49,296 nt of DNA from Colivivens sp964452915 (GTDB lineage: Bacteria > Bacteroidota > Bacteroidia > Bacteroidales > Bacteroidaceae), in assembly GCA_964452915.1 (NCBI GenBank), contig CAYVNW010000021.1:1-49296 (forward strand), in the 5' to 3' direction. Positions within the stretch are counted from its first letter, which is position 1; each line of letters begins with the position of its first letter. The notes below the pieces were generated by a model, which saw nothing but the letters and a program-made list of their open reading frames with translations, ran no database searches and was not told where the DNA came from. This document shows positions 24,551 to 33,124 of this stretch, in pieces. The translations under genes were made by a program, and so were the position numbers.

Positions 24551-26870
24551 TTTGATAATAGGTCTGATGATGTCTGTCATATTGCTGTCTGCTTGTTCCA
24601 CTACAAGCGGCCTGCAGGAAGGAGAGACTCTTTATACCGGCATTAAGAAAATTACGATTGAAGACAAAAAAAATACATATGATGAGAGTGTTGCACTCAC
24701 GGAAGTGGAGGCAGCTCTGGAATATGCACCAAACAATTCATTTATGGGAAGCTCGTCAGTCCGGTTTCCTGTTCCAATAGGATTGTGGATATATAATGGC
24801 TTAGTCAACAAACAGAAGTCGGGTTTTAATAAATGGCTTTTTAATACATTTGGAACGACCCCGGTGACGCTGACGATGGTTAATCCGGAAACACGTGTAA
24901 AGGTAGCTACAAATACTCTTCAAAACTATGGTTACTTCCAAGGCAAGGTGAGCTACGACATTCTTAAACAGTCTAATCCCAAGAAGGCGAAGATTGCTTA
25001 CAACATAAAATTAGGTGAGCCCTATCTGCTTGATTCCATTCGATATGCGTTTCCCTCTGCACAAGACAGTGTAATAAAAGCAACAGCTGCAGATTCATAT
25101 ATTCACCAGAACGGACAGTTCAGTGTTGTAGATTTGCAATCGGAGAAAGACCGGATTACGAGCGCATTGCGTGATAATGGCTTTTATTATTACAGGTCAG
25201 ATTATATTAACTATTATGCAGACTCAATGTTAGTACCGCAACGTGTCAAATTACTGGTATTGCAAGACCCTGACATCCCATTGCGTGCAGAGCATAAATG
25301 GTATATAGGCAATATAAGTACCTACATTCGTGGAAGAGAACCTAAAAAGGGGGACACGCAAATTGAAGGTTTTGCTGACTCAACTGATATGCGTGGTTTA
25401 AAAGTTGTGTGGACTGGCGAGAAGTGTCCGATAAGCCCGCGGTCTATATTCCGTAACTTCCGCTTTTGGAAAAGACATCCGTTCAGTGAAACTAAATTAG
25501 AAGAAACACTGTCCAACTTGAGTAACATGCAGACGTTTTCACAATTACAGTTTACGTGTACCCCACGGGACACGTCGTCTACTTGTGACTCATTGGATGT
25601 GCGGCTTGATGTCACTCTTGACCGGCCAATCGAAGCGGAACTCGACTTTAGTTTTACGCAAAAGAGTAATTCACAGGTAGGACCAAACGCAAAGGCTACA
25701 CTTTCCAAGCATAATGCATTTGGACATGGTGAGATTCTGTCGCTTTCATTGAAAGGTTCGTATGAATGGCAGATAGGACAGAAGAACTTAGTTAGTGATG
25801 CCGACCAAATCAATTCGTATGATGCAGGAGGAGGCATTTCAATAACGTACCCTTGGCTTGTATTCCCAGGGCTGAGTAACAAGCGTCTCCGATATCCTGC
25901 GTCTACTGTTTTCAAGTTTGATATAGACCATCTTAACAGATCCGGATATTACCGTTTGCTTTCATTTAATGCAGAGGCAAGTTATTCCTATCAAACATCG
26001 TTGTCGGTCAGTCACAAATTTACTCCTGTGTCGATTACATATGATCGCTTGGAACACACCACAACCCGTTTTGACTCTATTGCGGCGAACAATTCTGCAT
26101 TGCTTGTAAGTCTTCAGAACCAATTTATTCCTGCTATGCAATATACTATTACGTATGATAATAGTTGGAAAGATAATTTACGGACGACAACATGGCTGGA
26201 GTTGTCGGTCAAGGAGTCTGCTAATATTATAAGTGGTGTCAGTACATTGTTCGGAAGTAAGTTCAATGAGAAAGAAAAGAAAATGTTCAGTTCGCCATAT
26301 TCTCAATTTCTTAAGTTTACTATGGATATGCGCAACAAATACAAACTGACAGATAAGAGTTTAATAGCAACAAGACTCTATGCAGGTCTTTTGTGGAGCT
26401 ATGGTAATAGTGATGTCGCACCATACAGCGAATTGTTTTATGCAGGTGGAGCTAATGACATCAGAGCATTTGCCGCACGGGCAATAGGTCCTGGCAGATA
26501 TTATGATTCGGAAGGACGGGGAACATACTTGGATCAAGCAGGTGATGTCAAGTTGGAGGCAAATATCGAGTTTCGTTTCAATTTGGTCAGCAATCTGTAT
26601 GGTGCTTTGTTCGTCGATGCAGGTAATGTATGGCTACTGAAAAAGTCAGACTCACATATCAACGGAGAAATAGGAAGCGGAAATTTTCTGAAGAGTATAG
26701 CTTTAGGTACAGGATTAGGTTTCCGCTATGATATGGAATATTTGGTATTACGTCTTGATCTTGGCATTGGACTGCATGCACCTTATGACACAGGTAAAGA
26801 GCGTTATTTCAACATTCCTAAGTTCAGTGACAGTCTTGCGCTGCATTTTGCAGTAGGCTATCCGTTCTAA
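24531..26870 (+). CDS. tamL: Lipoprotein Omp85 family protein (TamL)
   Basis: A 779-residue BamA/TamA superfamily protein with a lipoprotein signal: hydrophobic residues 6-20 and lipobox L-S-A-C (Cys22). POTRA-like domains cover about 35-330 and the 16-strand barrel the C-terminal 400 residues, ending with 'LALHFAVGYPF' (terminal Phe). The GGANDIRAFAAR segment matches the conserved Omp85 barrel signature (GG...RGF/RAF). A lipid-anchored TamA variant is known as TamL in Bacteroidetes/Chlorobi. The 20-bp overlap with tamB indicates coupled translation. Confidence 0.88.
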   Translation: MIKKVSNLIIGLMMSVILLSACSTTSGLQEGETLYTGIKKITIEDKKNTYDESVALTEVEAALEYAPNNSFMGSSSVRFPVPIGLWIYNGLVNKQKSGFNKWLFNTFGTTPVTLTMVNPETRVKVATNTLQNYGYFQGKVSYDILKQSNPKKAKIAYNIKLGEPYLLDSIRYAFPSAQDSVIKATAADSYIHQNGQFSVVDLQSEKDRITSALRDNGFYYYRSDYINYYADSMLVPQRVKLLVLQDPDIPLRAEHKWYIGNISTYIRGREPKKGDTQIEGFADSTDMRGLKVVWTGEKCPISPRSIFRNFRFWKRHPFSETKLEETLSNLSNMQTFSQLQFTCTPRDTSSTCDSLDVRLDVTLDRPIEAELDFSFTQKSNSQVGPNAKATLSKHNAFGHGEILSLSLKGSYEWQIGQKNLVSDADQINSYDAGGGISITYPWLVFPGLSNKRLRYPASTVFKFDIDHLNRSGYYRLLSFNAEASYSYQTSLSVSHKFTPVSITYDRLEHTTTRFDSIAANNSALLVSLQNQFIPAMQYTITYDNSWKDNLRTTTWLELSVKESANIISGVSTLFGSKFNEKEKKMFSSPYSQFLKFTMDMRNKYKLTDKSLIATRLYAGLLWSYGNSDVAPYSELFYAGGANDIRAFAARAIGPGRYYDSEGRGTYLDQAGDVKLEANIEFRFNLVSNLYGALFVDAGNVWLLKKSDSHINGEIGSGNFLKSIALGTGLGFRYDMEYLVLRLDLGIGLHAPYDTGKERYFNIPKFSDSLALHFAVGYPF

Positions 26871-26911
26871 ATTAATTGGCAAATTATTAGACTGCATATA
26901 TAATAAGGTAT

Positions 26912-28309
26912 ATGGCAAAAGATAAAGTAGTATATGTTTGTTCCTCTTGTGGCTATGACTCTCCCAAATGGATTGGCCGTTGTCCGTCGTGTGGTGAGTG
27001 GAATACGTTTGTAGAACAAAGAGTAGGAAAGAAGAGTTCTCTTCAAAATAGTTATTCCGATTCTGGTCAGTCAAAGTCGAGCCCGATATCAATGAGCAGA
27101 ATAATCGCGGAGGAAGAACCTCGAATCAATATGCGGGACGGGGAGCTTAATCGTGTGCTTGGTGGAGGATTAGTGCCTGGTTCGTTGACTTTACTTGGTG
27201 GCGAACCTGGTATAGGTAAATCTACATTGATATTGCAGACCGTGTTACACTTGACCGGAATGAAAATTTTGTATGTCAGTGGTGAGGAGAGTGCACGACA
27301 GTTGAAAATGCGGGCAGATCGCATTTTGGAATCTGAAACGTCAACTTCTTCTACTAACTTAAGTGACTGTATGGTTGTTTGCGAAGTTATGATCGAGCGC
27401 ATATTTGATCATATTAAGGCTGTTGATCCTGACCTGGTAATCATTGATTCTATCCAAACAATGGCTACAGAAGATGTTGAAAGCAGTCCGGGAAGTATCA
27501 GTCAGATACGAGAGTGTGCGGCTCTGTTGCTGAAATATGCAAAGGAAAGTAATGTACCGGTCATAATTATAGGACACATAAACAAGGAGGGCAGTATCGC
27601 CGGACCGAAAATCTTAGAACACATGGTCGATACAGTCTTGCAGTTTGAAGGTGATCAGCACTATATGTACCGTATAGTGCGTGCAATAAAGAACAGGTTT
27701 GGCAGTACAGCAGAACTCGGTATTTACGAGATGGTACAGAACGGATTGCGTCAAGTGGCGAATCCGTCCGAACTCCTTTTGTCGGATATGAAAGGAAATG
27801 AGGGACTTAGTGGCGTAGCCATTGCTTCTGCAATCGAAGGTGTACGTCCGCTACTGATAGAGACGCAGGCGTTAGTGAGTACTGCCGCATACGGCATGCC
27901 CCAGCGTTCGGCTACAGGATTTGACTTGCGCCGTCTCAATATGCTGCTTGCCGTTCTTGAGAAACGTGTAGGATTTAAGCTTGGGCAGAAAGATGTCTAT
28001 TTGAATATAGCCGGAGGAATCCGTGTGACAGACCCTGCAATAGATATGAGCGTGATTGCTGCCGTGCTCTCAAGTAATGTCGATACAGGAATAGAACGTG
28101 ATGTATGTATGACAGGTGAAGTAGGATTAAGTGGAGAGATACGCCCGGTCAGTCGTATCGTCCAACGTGTGGCAGAAGCAGAGAAACTGGGCTTTGCTAA
28201 AATTTTAGTTCCAGCATCAAATCTGAATAGCTTGGATTTGAGTAAGTACAAAATAGAGATAAAAGGAGTGAGAAGGGTAGAGCAGGCACTAAGAGAACTC
28301 TTTGGATAA
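26912..28309 (+). CDS. radA: DNA repair protein RadA
   Basis: A 465-residue RadA/Sms, a branch-migration helicase in homologous recombination. It has an N-terminal zinc finger C10-x2-C13 and C24-x2-C27, Walker A GEPGIGKST (97-105), the RadA signature KNRFG (near 264), and a C-terminal Lon-protease-like domain (GGIRVTDPAIDMSVIAA). Length and order of domains are normal. It starts 41 bp after tamL and may be read from the same transcript. Confidence 0.96.
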   Translation: MAKDKVVYVCSSCGYDSPKWIGRCPSCGEWNTFVEQRVGKKSSLQNSYSDSGQSKSSPISMSRIIAEEEPRINMRDGELNRVLGGGLVPGSLTLLGGEPGIGKSTLILQTVLHLTGMKILYVSGEESARQLKMRADRILESETSTSSTNLSDCMVVCEVMIERIFDHIKAVDPDLVIIDSIQTMATEDVESSPGSISQIRECAALLLKYAKESNVPVIIIGHINKEGSIAGPKILEHMVDTVLQFEGDQHYMYRIVRAIKNRFGSTAELGIYEMVQNGLRQVANPSELLLSDMKGNEGLSGVAIASAIEGVRPLLIETQALVSTAAYGMPQRSATGFDLRRLNMLLAVLEKRVGFKLGQKDVYLNIAGGIRVTDPAIDMSVIAAVLSSNVDTGIERDVCMTGEVGLSGEIRPVSRIVQRVAEAEKLGFAKILVPASNLNSLDLSKYKIEIKGVRRVEQALRELFG

Positions 28310-28431
28310 CAGACATTGCACCATTACGTACAGAACATCTGTGCTTTGCAATATATTTGTAATGTGTGCGTAAAATAATTTGATGATTAGTAGCTATTTA
28401 CCCTTTACAATTAAAATAGAGTGCAAATAAT

Positions 28432-28462
28432 TTTGTCAATTGATATAATTGTATTAATTTTG
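28432..28462 (+). promoter_or_regulatory. Promoter of the TetR gene
   Basis: TTTG at 28432-28435, a 19-nt spacer and TAATTTTG at 28455-28462; the ATG is 20 nt downstream. Confidence 0.6.
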
Positions 28463-28482
28463 CCGCACCAAATAATTAAGCG

Positions 28483-29082
28483 ATGCAGAAAACTCGTAAT
28501 TTATTAGTTGATACAGCCAGGCAGTTGTTTGCCAAAAAAGGATTTGAGGCAACAACCATGAATGAGATAGCTCAGGCTTCTGGTAAAGGACGTCGTACCC
28601 TTTACACATATTTCAGTAGTAAAGAGGAAATTTATTTTGCTGTGATCCAAAGTGAGTTGGACCGTCTTACAAACAGAATGGAAGAAGTGGCACGTCAGGA
28701 AATGTCGCCTGAAAAGAAGATGGTCAAATTGTTCTTCGCACATTTGGAGTTTGTGAAAGAAACTGTTTCGCGTAACGGCAATCTCCGTGCTGAATTTTTC
28801 AGAGATTCATGGAAGGTTGCGAGTGTCAGAAAAAATTTCGACCGCAGTGAAATGATTATTTTCCGCAGAGTAATGAACGAAGGAAACGATAAGGGAGTAT
28901 TCAATATCCGCAATGTGAAACTAACGGCATTGATTACCCATTATTGTCTTATGGGCTGTGAAGTACCATACATTTACGGACGTATAGGTGTGGATTCGCC
29001 GGAAGAACTCTACCCGTATGTCTTCCGAATGGTGAATCGTGCTATGGGCAACGATACGTACAGAAGAGACTACAGATATTGA
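28483..29082 (+). CDS. TetR/AcrR family transcriptional regulator
   Basis: A 199-residue TetR-type regulator. Residues about 8-54 form the helix-turn-helix (DTARQLFAKKGFEATTMNEIAQASGKGRRTLYTYFSSKEEIY), followed by the variable helical ligand-binding domain. fabG begins 43 bp downstream, so the two may form an operon and the regulator could respond to fatty acids or acyl-CoA; that link is inferred from position only. Confidence 0.9.
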   Translation: MQKTRNLLVDTARQLFAKKGFEATTMNEIAQASGKGRRTLYTYFSSKEEIYFAVIQSELDRLTNRMEEVARQEMSPEKKMVKLFFAHLEFVKETVSRNGNLRAEFFRDSWKVASVRKNFDRSEMIIFRRVMNEGNDKGVFNIRNVKLTALITHYCLMGCEVPYIYGRIGVDSPEELYPYVFRMVNRAMGNDTYRRDYRY

Positions 29083-29125
29083 ACACATATTTTTATTTAT
29101 ATATTAATATTAATACATATAGAAA

Positions 29126-29884
29126 ATGGGATTATTAACAGGTAAGACAGCGTTGATAACAGGCGCTGCACGTGGTATTGGAAAAGCGGTAGCAATGAAA
29201 TTTGCTTCTGAAGGTGCGAATATCGCATTCACTGATTTGGTTCTAAATGATGATATGGCGGCCGGAGTGGAGGCAACCCGCAAAGAAATAGAAGCTCTTG
29301 GAGTCACTTGTCGCGCTTATGCCGGCAATGCAGCTGATTTTGCAGAGACAGACTCAATAGTAAAGAAGATACACGAGGATTTTGGTTCTATCGATATTCT
29401 CGTCAATAATGCCGGAATAACAAAAGACGGACTTATGCTCCGTATGTCCGAACAGCAATGGGACGCTGTCATTAATGTTAACTTGAAGTCTGCATTCAAC
29501 TTTATCCATGCTTGTGCTCCAATTATGTTGCGCCAGCGTAAAGGTTCAATTATCAATATGGCGAGTGTGGTTGGTGTTCACGGCAATGCAGGGCAATGTA
29601 ACTATGCTGCGTCAAAAGCCGGTCTGATAGGACTCGCAAAGTCAATCGCACAGGAACTCGGACCTAAGGGCATACGTGCCAATGCTGTAGCTCCAGGTTT
29701 TATTGAGACTGCAATGACAGCACAACTTCCTGCAGAAATACGTGAAGGCTGGATGAAAAAAATTCCATTACGTCGTGGCGGACAAGTTGAGGATATTGCA
29801 AATGTATGCTTGTTCCTCGCATCCGATATGTCAAGTTATGTCTCTGGACAGGTAATCCAGATCGATGGTGGAATGAACATGTAA
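29126..29884 (+). CDS. fabG: 3-oxoacyl-ACP reductase
   Basis: A 252-residue short-chain dehydrogenase that reduces 3-oxoacyl-ACP in fatty acid elongation. Cofactor motif TGAARGIGKA, NNAG, catalytic Ser in NMASVVG, and Y-x3-K in CNYAASKAGL are present. The ending (SDMSSYVSGQVIQIDGGMNM) is the standard FabG tail. It follows the TetR gene by 43 bp and precedes a pseudouridine synthase by 19 bp. Confidence 0.93.
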   Translation: MGLLTGKTALITGAARGIGKAVAMKFASEGANIAFTDLVLNDDMAAGVEATRKEIEALGVTCRAYAGNAADFAETDSIVKKIHEDFGSIDILVNNAGITKDGLMLRMSEQQWDAVINVNLKSAFNFIHACAPIMLRQRKGSIINMASVVGVHGNAGQCNYAASKAGLIGLAKSIAQELGPKGIRANAVAPGFIETAMTAQLPAEIREGWMKKIPLRRGGQVEDIANVCLFLASDMSSYVSGQVIQIDGGMNM

Positions 29885-29903
29885 TATGTAATTTGCTTTT
29901 CTC

Positions 29904-30569
29904 ATGAAGGTAATTTATGAAGACAACCACATAATAGTGGTTTATAAGGAGTATGGGGAGATTGTGCAAGGAGACAAAACAGGAGATACTCCACTGAGTG
30001 AGAAAGTAAAACAATACATCAAGGAGAATTACGCTAAGCCAGGCGAAGTTTTCCTTGGTGTTGTTCATAGACTCGACCGTCCGGTAAGCGGACTTGTGGT
30101 TTTTGCACGTACCAGTAAGGCATTGGCACGATTGAATAAAATGTTTGCGAATGGTGAAGTACATAAAACCTATTGGGCGATTACCAAGAATGCTCCGCAA
30201 GAAAAATCCGGAACATTAGTGCACTGGCTAGTGCGTAACGAAAAGCAAAACAAGTCGTATGCTTACGACAGTGAAAAACCAAATTCAAAACGTGCGGAAC
30301 TGAATTATAGAGTCATAGGAAAATCCGATAATTATTATCTGCTGGAAATAGATCTGAAGACAGGACGCCATCATCAAATACGTTGTCAGTTGGCAAAAAT
30401 AGGCTGTCCCATAAAGGGAGACTTAAAGTATGGAGCCAAACGCAGCAATCCGGATGGCAGCATCAGTCTGCAAGCTCATCGGATACAATTTATACATCCG
30501 GTATCAAAAAAAAACATCGACATCCAGCTTGGCTCAGAAGGAGAGTTTGCTATGTTCAAGCCGGTTTGA
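29904..30569 (+). CDS. RluA-family RNA pseudouridine synthase
   Basis: A 221-residue pseudouridine synthase of the RluA superfamily. The catalytic HRLDRPVSGLVVFARTSKA motif contains the essential Asp, and the later RELNYR-like and KTGRHHQIR..L segments are present. There is no S4 domain, so it belongs to the short RluA/RluC-like group; the modified RNA position cannot be predicted. It ends the TetR-fabG-psi synthase cluster. Confidence 0.9.
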   Translation: MKVIYEDNHIIVVYKEYGEIVQGDKTGDTPLSEKVKQYIKENYAKPGEVFLGVVHRLDRPVSGLVVFARTSKALARLNKMFANGEVHKTYWAITKNAPQEKSGTLVHWLVRNEKQNKSYAYDSEKPNSKRAELNYRVIGKSDNYYLLEIDLKTGRHHQIRCQLAKIGCPIKGDLKYGAKRSNPDGSISLQAHRIQFIHPVSKKNIDIQLGSEGEFAMFKPV

Positions 30570-30833
30570 ATGCTTTGCCATTCTGCCATACGTTTCCTGC
30601 CGTGTGGTCTCGATGGACTAATTATTCCCTAGTCGTAGGGGGTTACTTCGTATCATGATTCACACAACTTGAACTGTTAATGACTGTGTTTTTTCTGTTA
30701 AACATTTTCAAATAGACACCAATTTAGTGATATTAATTTTGCAATGACTAAACTAAGTGTTACTTTTGGCATCGATTTTGTAGAACAGAAGTTAAAAACA
30801 GATTGATATTAACATTTAAACGAAAAGTAGAAT

Positions 30834-32387
30834 ATGAAACAGACAATGAAAAGAATGTACAGCATCATAGCATTGATAGCTGTTGTATCTGGAATAGCTG
30901 GGGCATTTGCTTTTACTTTGGTAAACAATAGCGTAGGTGTTATTGGCACAAATGTCCAGTCATCAAGTAAACAGGCAGATGGCGATGTGCCATTCATGAC
31001 ACTTGCCAGCAACACCACTCCTCACAGTCAACAATATATAGACTTGACAGAAGCTGCGGAAAAAGCTTGCAATGCAGTTGTGTATATTAAGGTAACTATC
31101 AATGGCTCTACACGTGTACAAGAGTATTACAGTCCGTTCGATGATTTCTTTAATGAATTCTTCGGCCGTGGCAATGGTGGACGTCAGCAGCGTGAGATTC
31201 AAACACCTAAGCGTCAAGGTGCCGGTTCGGGTGTGATTATATCGAGCGATGGCTACATTGTAACTAATAATCATGTTGTTGAGAACGCTGATGAGATAGA
31301 GGTAACTCTGAACGACAACCGTGAATTTAAAGCTACTGCCGTCGGTTGTGATGAGTCTACTGACCTTGCACTTATTAAAATCGATGCTACCGACCTGCCG
31401 ACACTGGTAATAGGTGATAGCGACAATTTGAAAGTAGGTGAGTGGGTCCTTGCTGTAGGAAACCCATTTAATTTGAAATCTACAGTGACAGCTGGTATTG
31501 TAAGTGCAAAAGCGCGCAAGATATCAGATGGCGGCAGGAGTAAGGGCAATGAAATTGAGTCGTATATCCAGACGGATGCTGCAATTAATGCCGGAAACAG
31601 TGGTGGTGCATTGGTAAATGCTAATGGAGAATTGGTTGGCATTAACGCCGCTCTGTATAGTCAGACGGGAAGCTTTACAGGCTATGGTTTCGCCATTCCT
31701 ACTTCCATAATGAAAAAGGTCGTTACCGACTTGAAGCAATATGGTACAGTGCAACGTGCGCTTATTGGTGTTAGCGGCATGGATTTGAGTGCATATATTG
31801 ACAACCAGAAGGCTCAAGACGAGAAATACAATAAAGATTTCGGAACCAGTGAGGGTGTATACGTAGCAGAAGTTAGCGAGAATGGTGCAGCCAAAGAAGC
31901 CGGAATCAAGGAGGGAGATGTCATAGTGTCAGTTAATGGCAAGAAAATATCAAAGATGTCAGAACTTCAAGAGACCATCACGGCTTACAATCCTGGTGAC
32001 AAGGTTTCCGTTGGATTTATACGGGACAAGAAGAATAAGACTGCTGACGTAGTTTTAAAGAATACGTATGGTAACACAAAGGTTGTTAAGGCAGAGAACC
32101 TGTCCGCTCTTGGTGCAGAATTCAAGGAGATAACAGCAGACCAAAAGAATACACTCCATATCAAGAACGGTATTCAAATTAAGTCGCTGGACGATGACAG
32201 TCCATTGAGAAAGATGGGTATAGGCAAAGACTTCATCATTATCATGGCAAACAACACCTCAATCAGTTCAGTAGCAGATCTTGAAAGGGTTTATAAATCT
32301 GCATTGGCATCAGAAGCACAAACTCTGTTTATTTGGGGTAAATATCCATCAGGACGTTCAGGCAGCTATGCTATAGAATTGGAATAA
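30834..32387 (+). CDS. HtrA/DegQ-type periplasmic serine protease
   Basis: A 517-residue Do-like protease for periplasmic quality control. The N-terminal hydrophobic stretch (about 9-29) is a signal or anchor. The catalytic triad is H147 (TNNHVV), D177 (DLALIK) and S256 (GNSGGAL). Two PDZ domains follow at about 310-405 and about 425-510. The loop between the N-terminus and the protease core carries an FNEFFGRGNGG segment like the LA loop of Deg proteases. It is a single gene with a strong terminator after it. The 264-bp upstream region shows a possible TAATTTTG element (30734-30741) without a matching -33 TTTG. Confidence 0.94.
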   Translation: MKQTMKRMYSIIALIAVVSGIAGAFAFTLVNNSVGVIGTNVQSSSKQADGDVPFMTLASNTTPHSQQYIDLTEAAEKACNAVVYIKVTINGSTRVQEYYSPFDDFFNEFFGRGNGGRQQREIQTPKRQGAGSGVIISSDGYIVTNNHVVENADEIEVTLNDNREFKATAVGCDESTDLALIKIDATDLPTLVIGDSDNLKVGEWVLAVGNPFNLKSTVTAGIVSAKARKISDGGRSKGNEIESYIQTDAAINAGNSGGALVNANGELVGINAALYSQTGSFTGYGFAIPTSIMKKVVTDLKQYGTVQRALIGVSGMDLSAYIDNQKAQDEKYNKDFGTSEGVYVAEVSENGAAKEAGIKEGDVIVSVNGKKISKMSELQETITAYNPGDKVSVGFIRDKKNKTADVVLKNTYGNTKVVKAENLSALGAEFKEITADQKNTLHIKNGIQIKSLDDDSPLRKMGIGKDFIIIMANNTSISSVADLERVYKSALASEAQTLFIWGKYPSGRSGSYAIELE

Positions 32388-32418
32388 GTTATCAAAGCAC
32401 GATAATATAAATATAAGG

Positions 32419-32454
32419 AAGGAGCATTCCGCAAAACAGTGGAATGCTCCTTTT
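32419..32454 (+). terminator. Rho-independent terminator of the HtrA gene
   Basis: AAGGAGCATTCC pairs perfectly with GGAATGCTCCTT across a 10-nt loop and is followed by T residues, 31 bp after the stop codon. Confidence 0.85.
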
Positions 32455-32560
32455 ATGTGCATGGCGCTTTATCATAGCAACGCATGAGTGGAATGAGTTG
32501 ATCTACAGGTATACCCCCGCATGGTCGTCCGTGTTCCAGCATAACGGGACTAATGAACGT

Positions 32561-32590
32561 CCCTCGCGCGCATAGAATATAATAAGGTGT
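32561..32590. repeat. CCCTCGCGCGC...AATAAGGTGT repeat, copy 2
   Basis: It shares the CCCTCGCGCGC block and the ATATAATAAGGTGT block with 11379-11411, in the same orientation. It is placed about 40 bp beyond the truncated end of the ZIP gene. The rest of 32455-32631 holds no recognisable gene. Confidence 0.5.
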
Positions 32591-32631
32591 CGCTTCTTTT
32601 CTGAGATCAAATCAGTATGGATTTAATCTTC

Positions 32632-33124
32632 TTATTCAAACAGTTTTATCACCATTCCCTCAGGGGATGTTTTGTAATGCAATGCCAAACGATACAGCCC
32701 ATGAGGCACTGTCACCTTCTACACTGTCACTCATACTTACGCCGGCCGCAACACCTTCAGGCATTTTATGCAATGCGATTGCCATAACAAACAGCAGGAT
32801 ATGGTTCAATGTCTTATTGTTTTTGTGTTCCTCTGGGTCAAGACCTGTTATGTGATGAAGATGTGGAGTAATGAGGTCGAGTACATTAAGAAACAGGGCT
32901 CCAATCATCACCCCTGCGACTACCCAAATCCAGCGGTACCCGGTAGACATGTTAAGGGCAGGAACAATAAGTCCCAAGGTGGAAGCTGCCAGCATGACGC
33001 CGGCACAATATCCAAGAATTGTATCATTCAGTTTATGTGGCAGTTCCTTGATTATGAACCCAAGCAGGGAACCGAACAAGGTTGCTCCACATAAACCTAT
33101 AGCACTGATCCAAACCTGTGTCAT
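32632..33124 (-). pseudogene. Truncated ZIP-family metal transporter
   Basis: The readable part (154 residues) is the first half of a ZIP zinc permease: helices near 6-26, 38-58, 68-88 and 108-130, the His-rich cytoplasmic loop (LITPHLHHITG) and the helix IV motif HKMPEG, then GIALQNIP. Right there a run of four C (minus strand; + strand 32663-32666) puts the frame into a stop. Reading with one C less continues E-G-M-V-I as in intact ZIP proteins, but meets a stop five codons later. Helices V-VIII, about 100 residues, are absent. Its start overlaps the P-type ATPase stop by one base, so it was the second gene of that operon. Confidence 0.8.

Noticed and set aside
25322..25915. A 197-codon minus-strand frame within tamL
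   Set aside because: Antisense shadow; no signal, no motif, no start signal.
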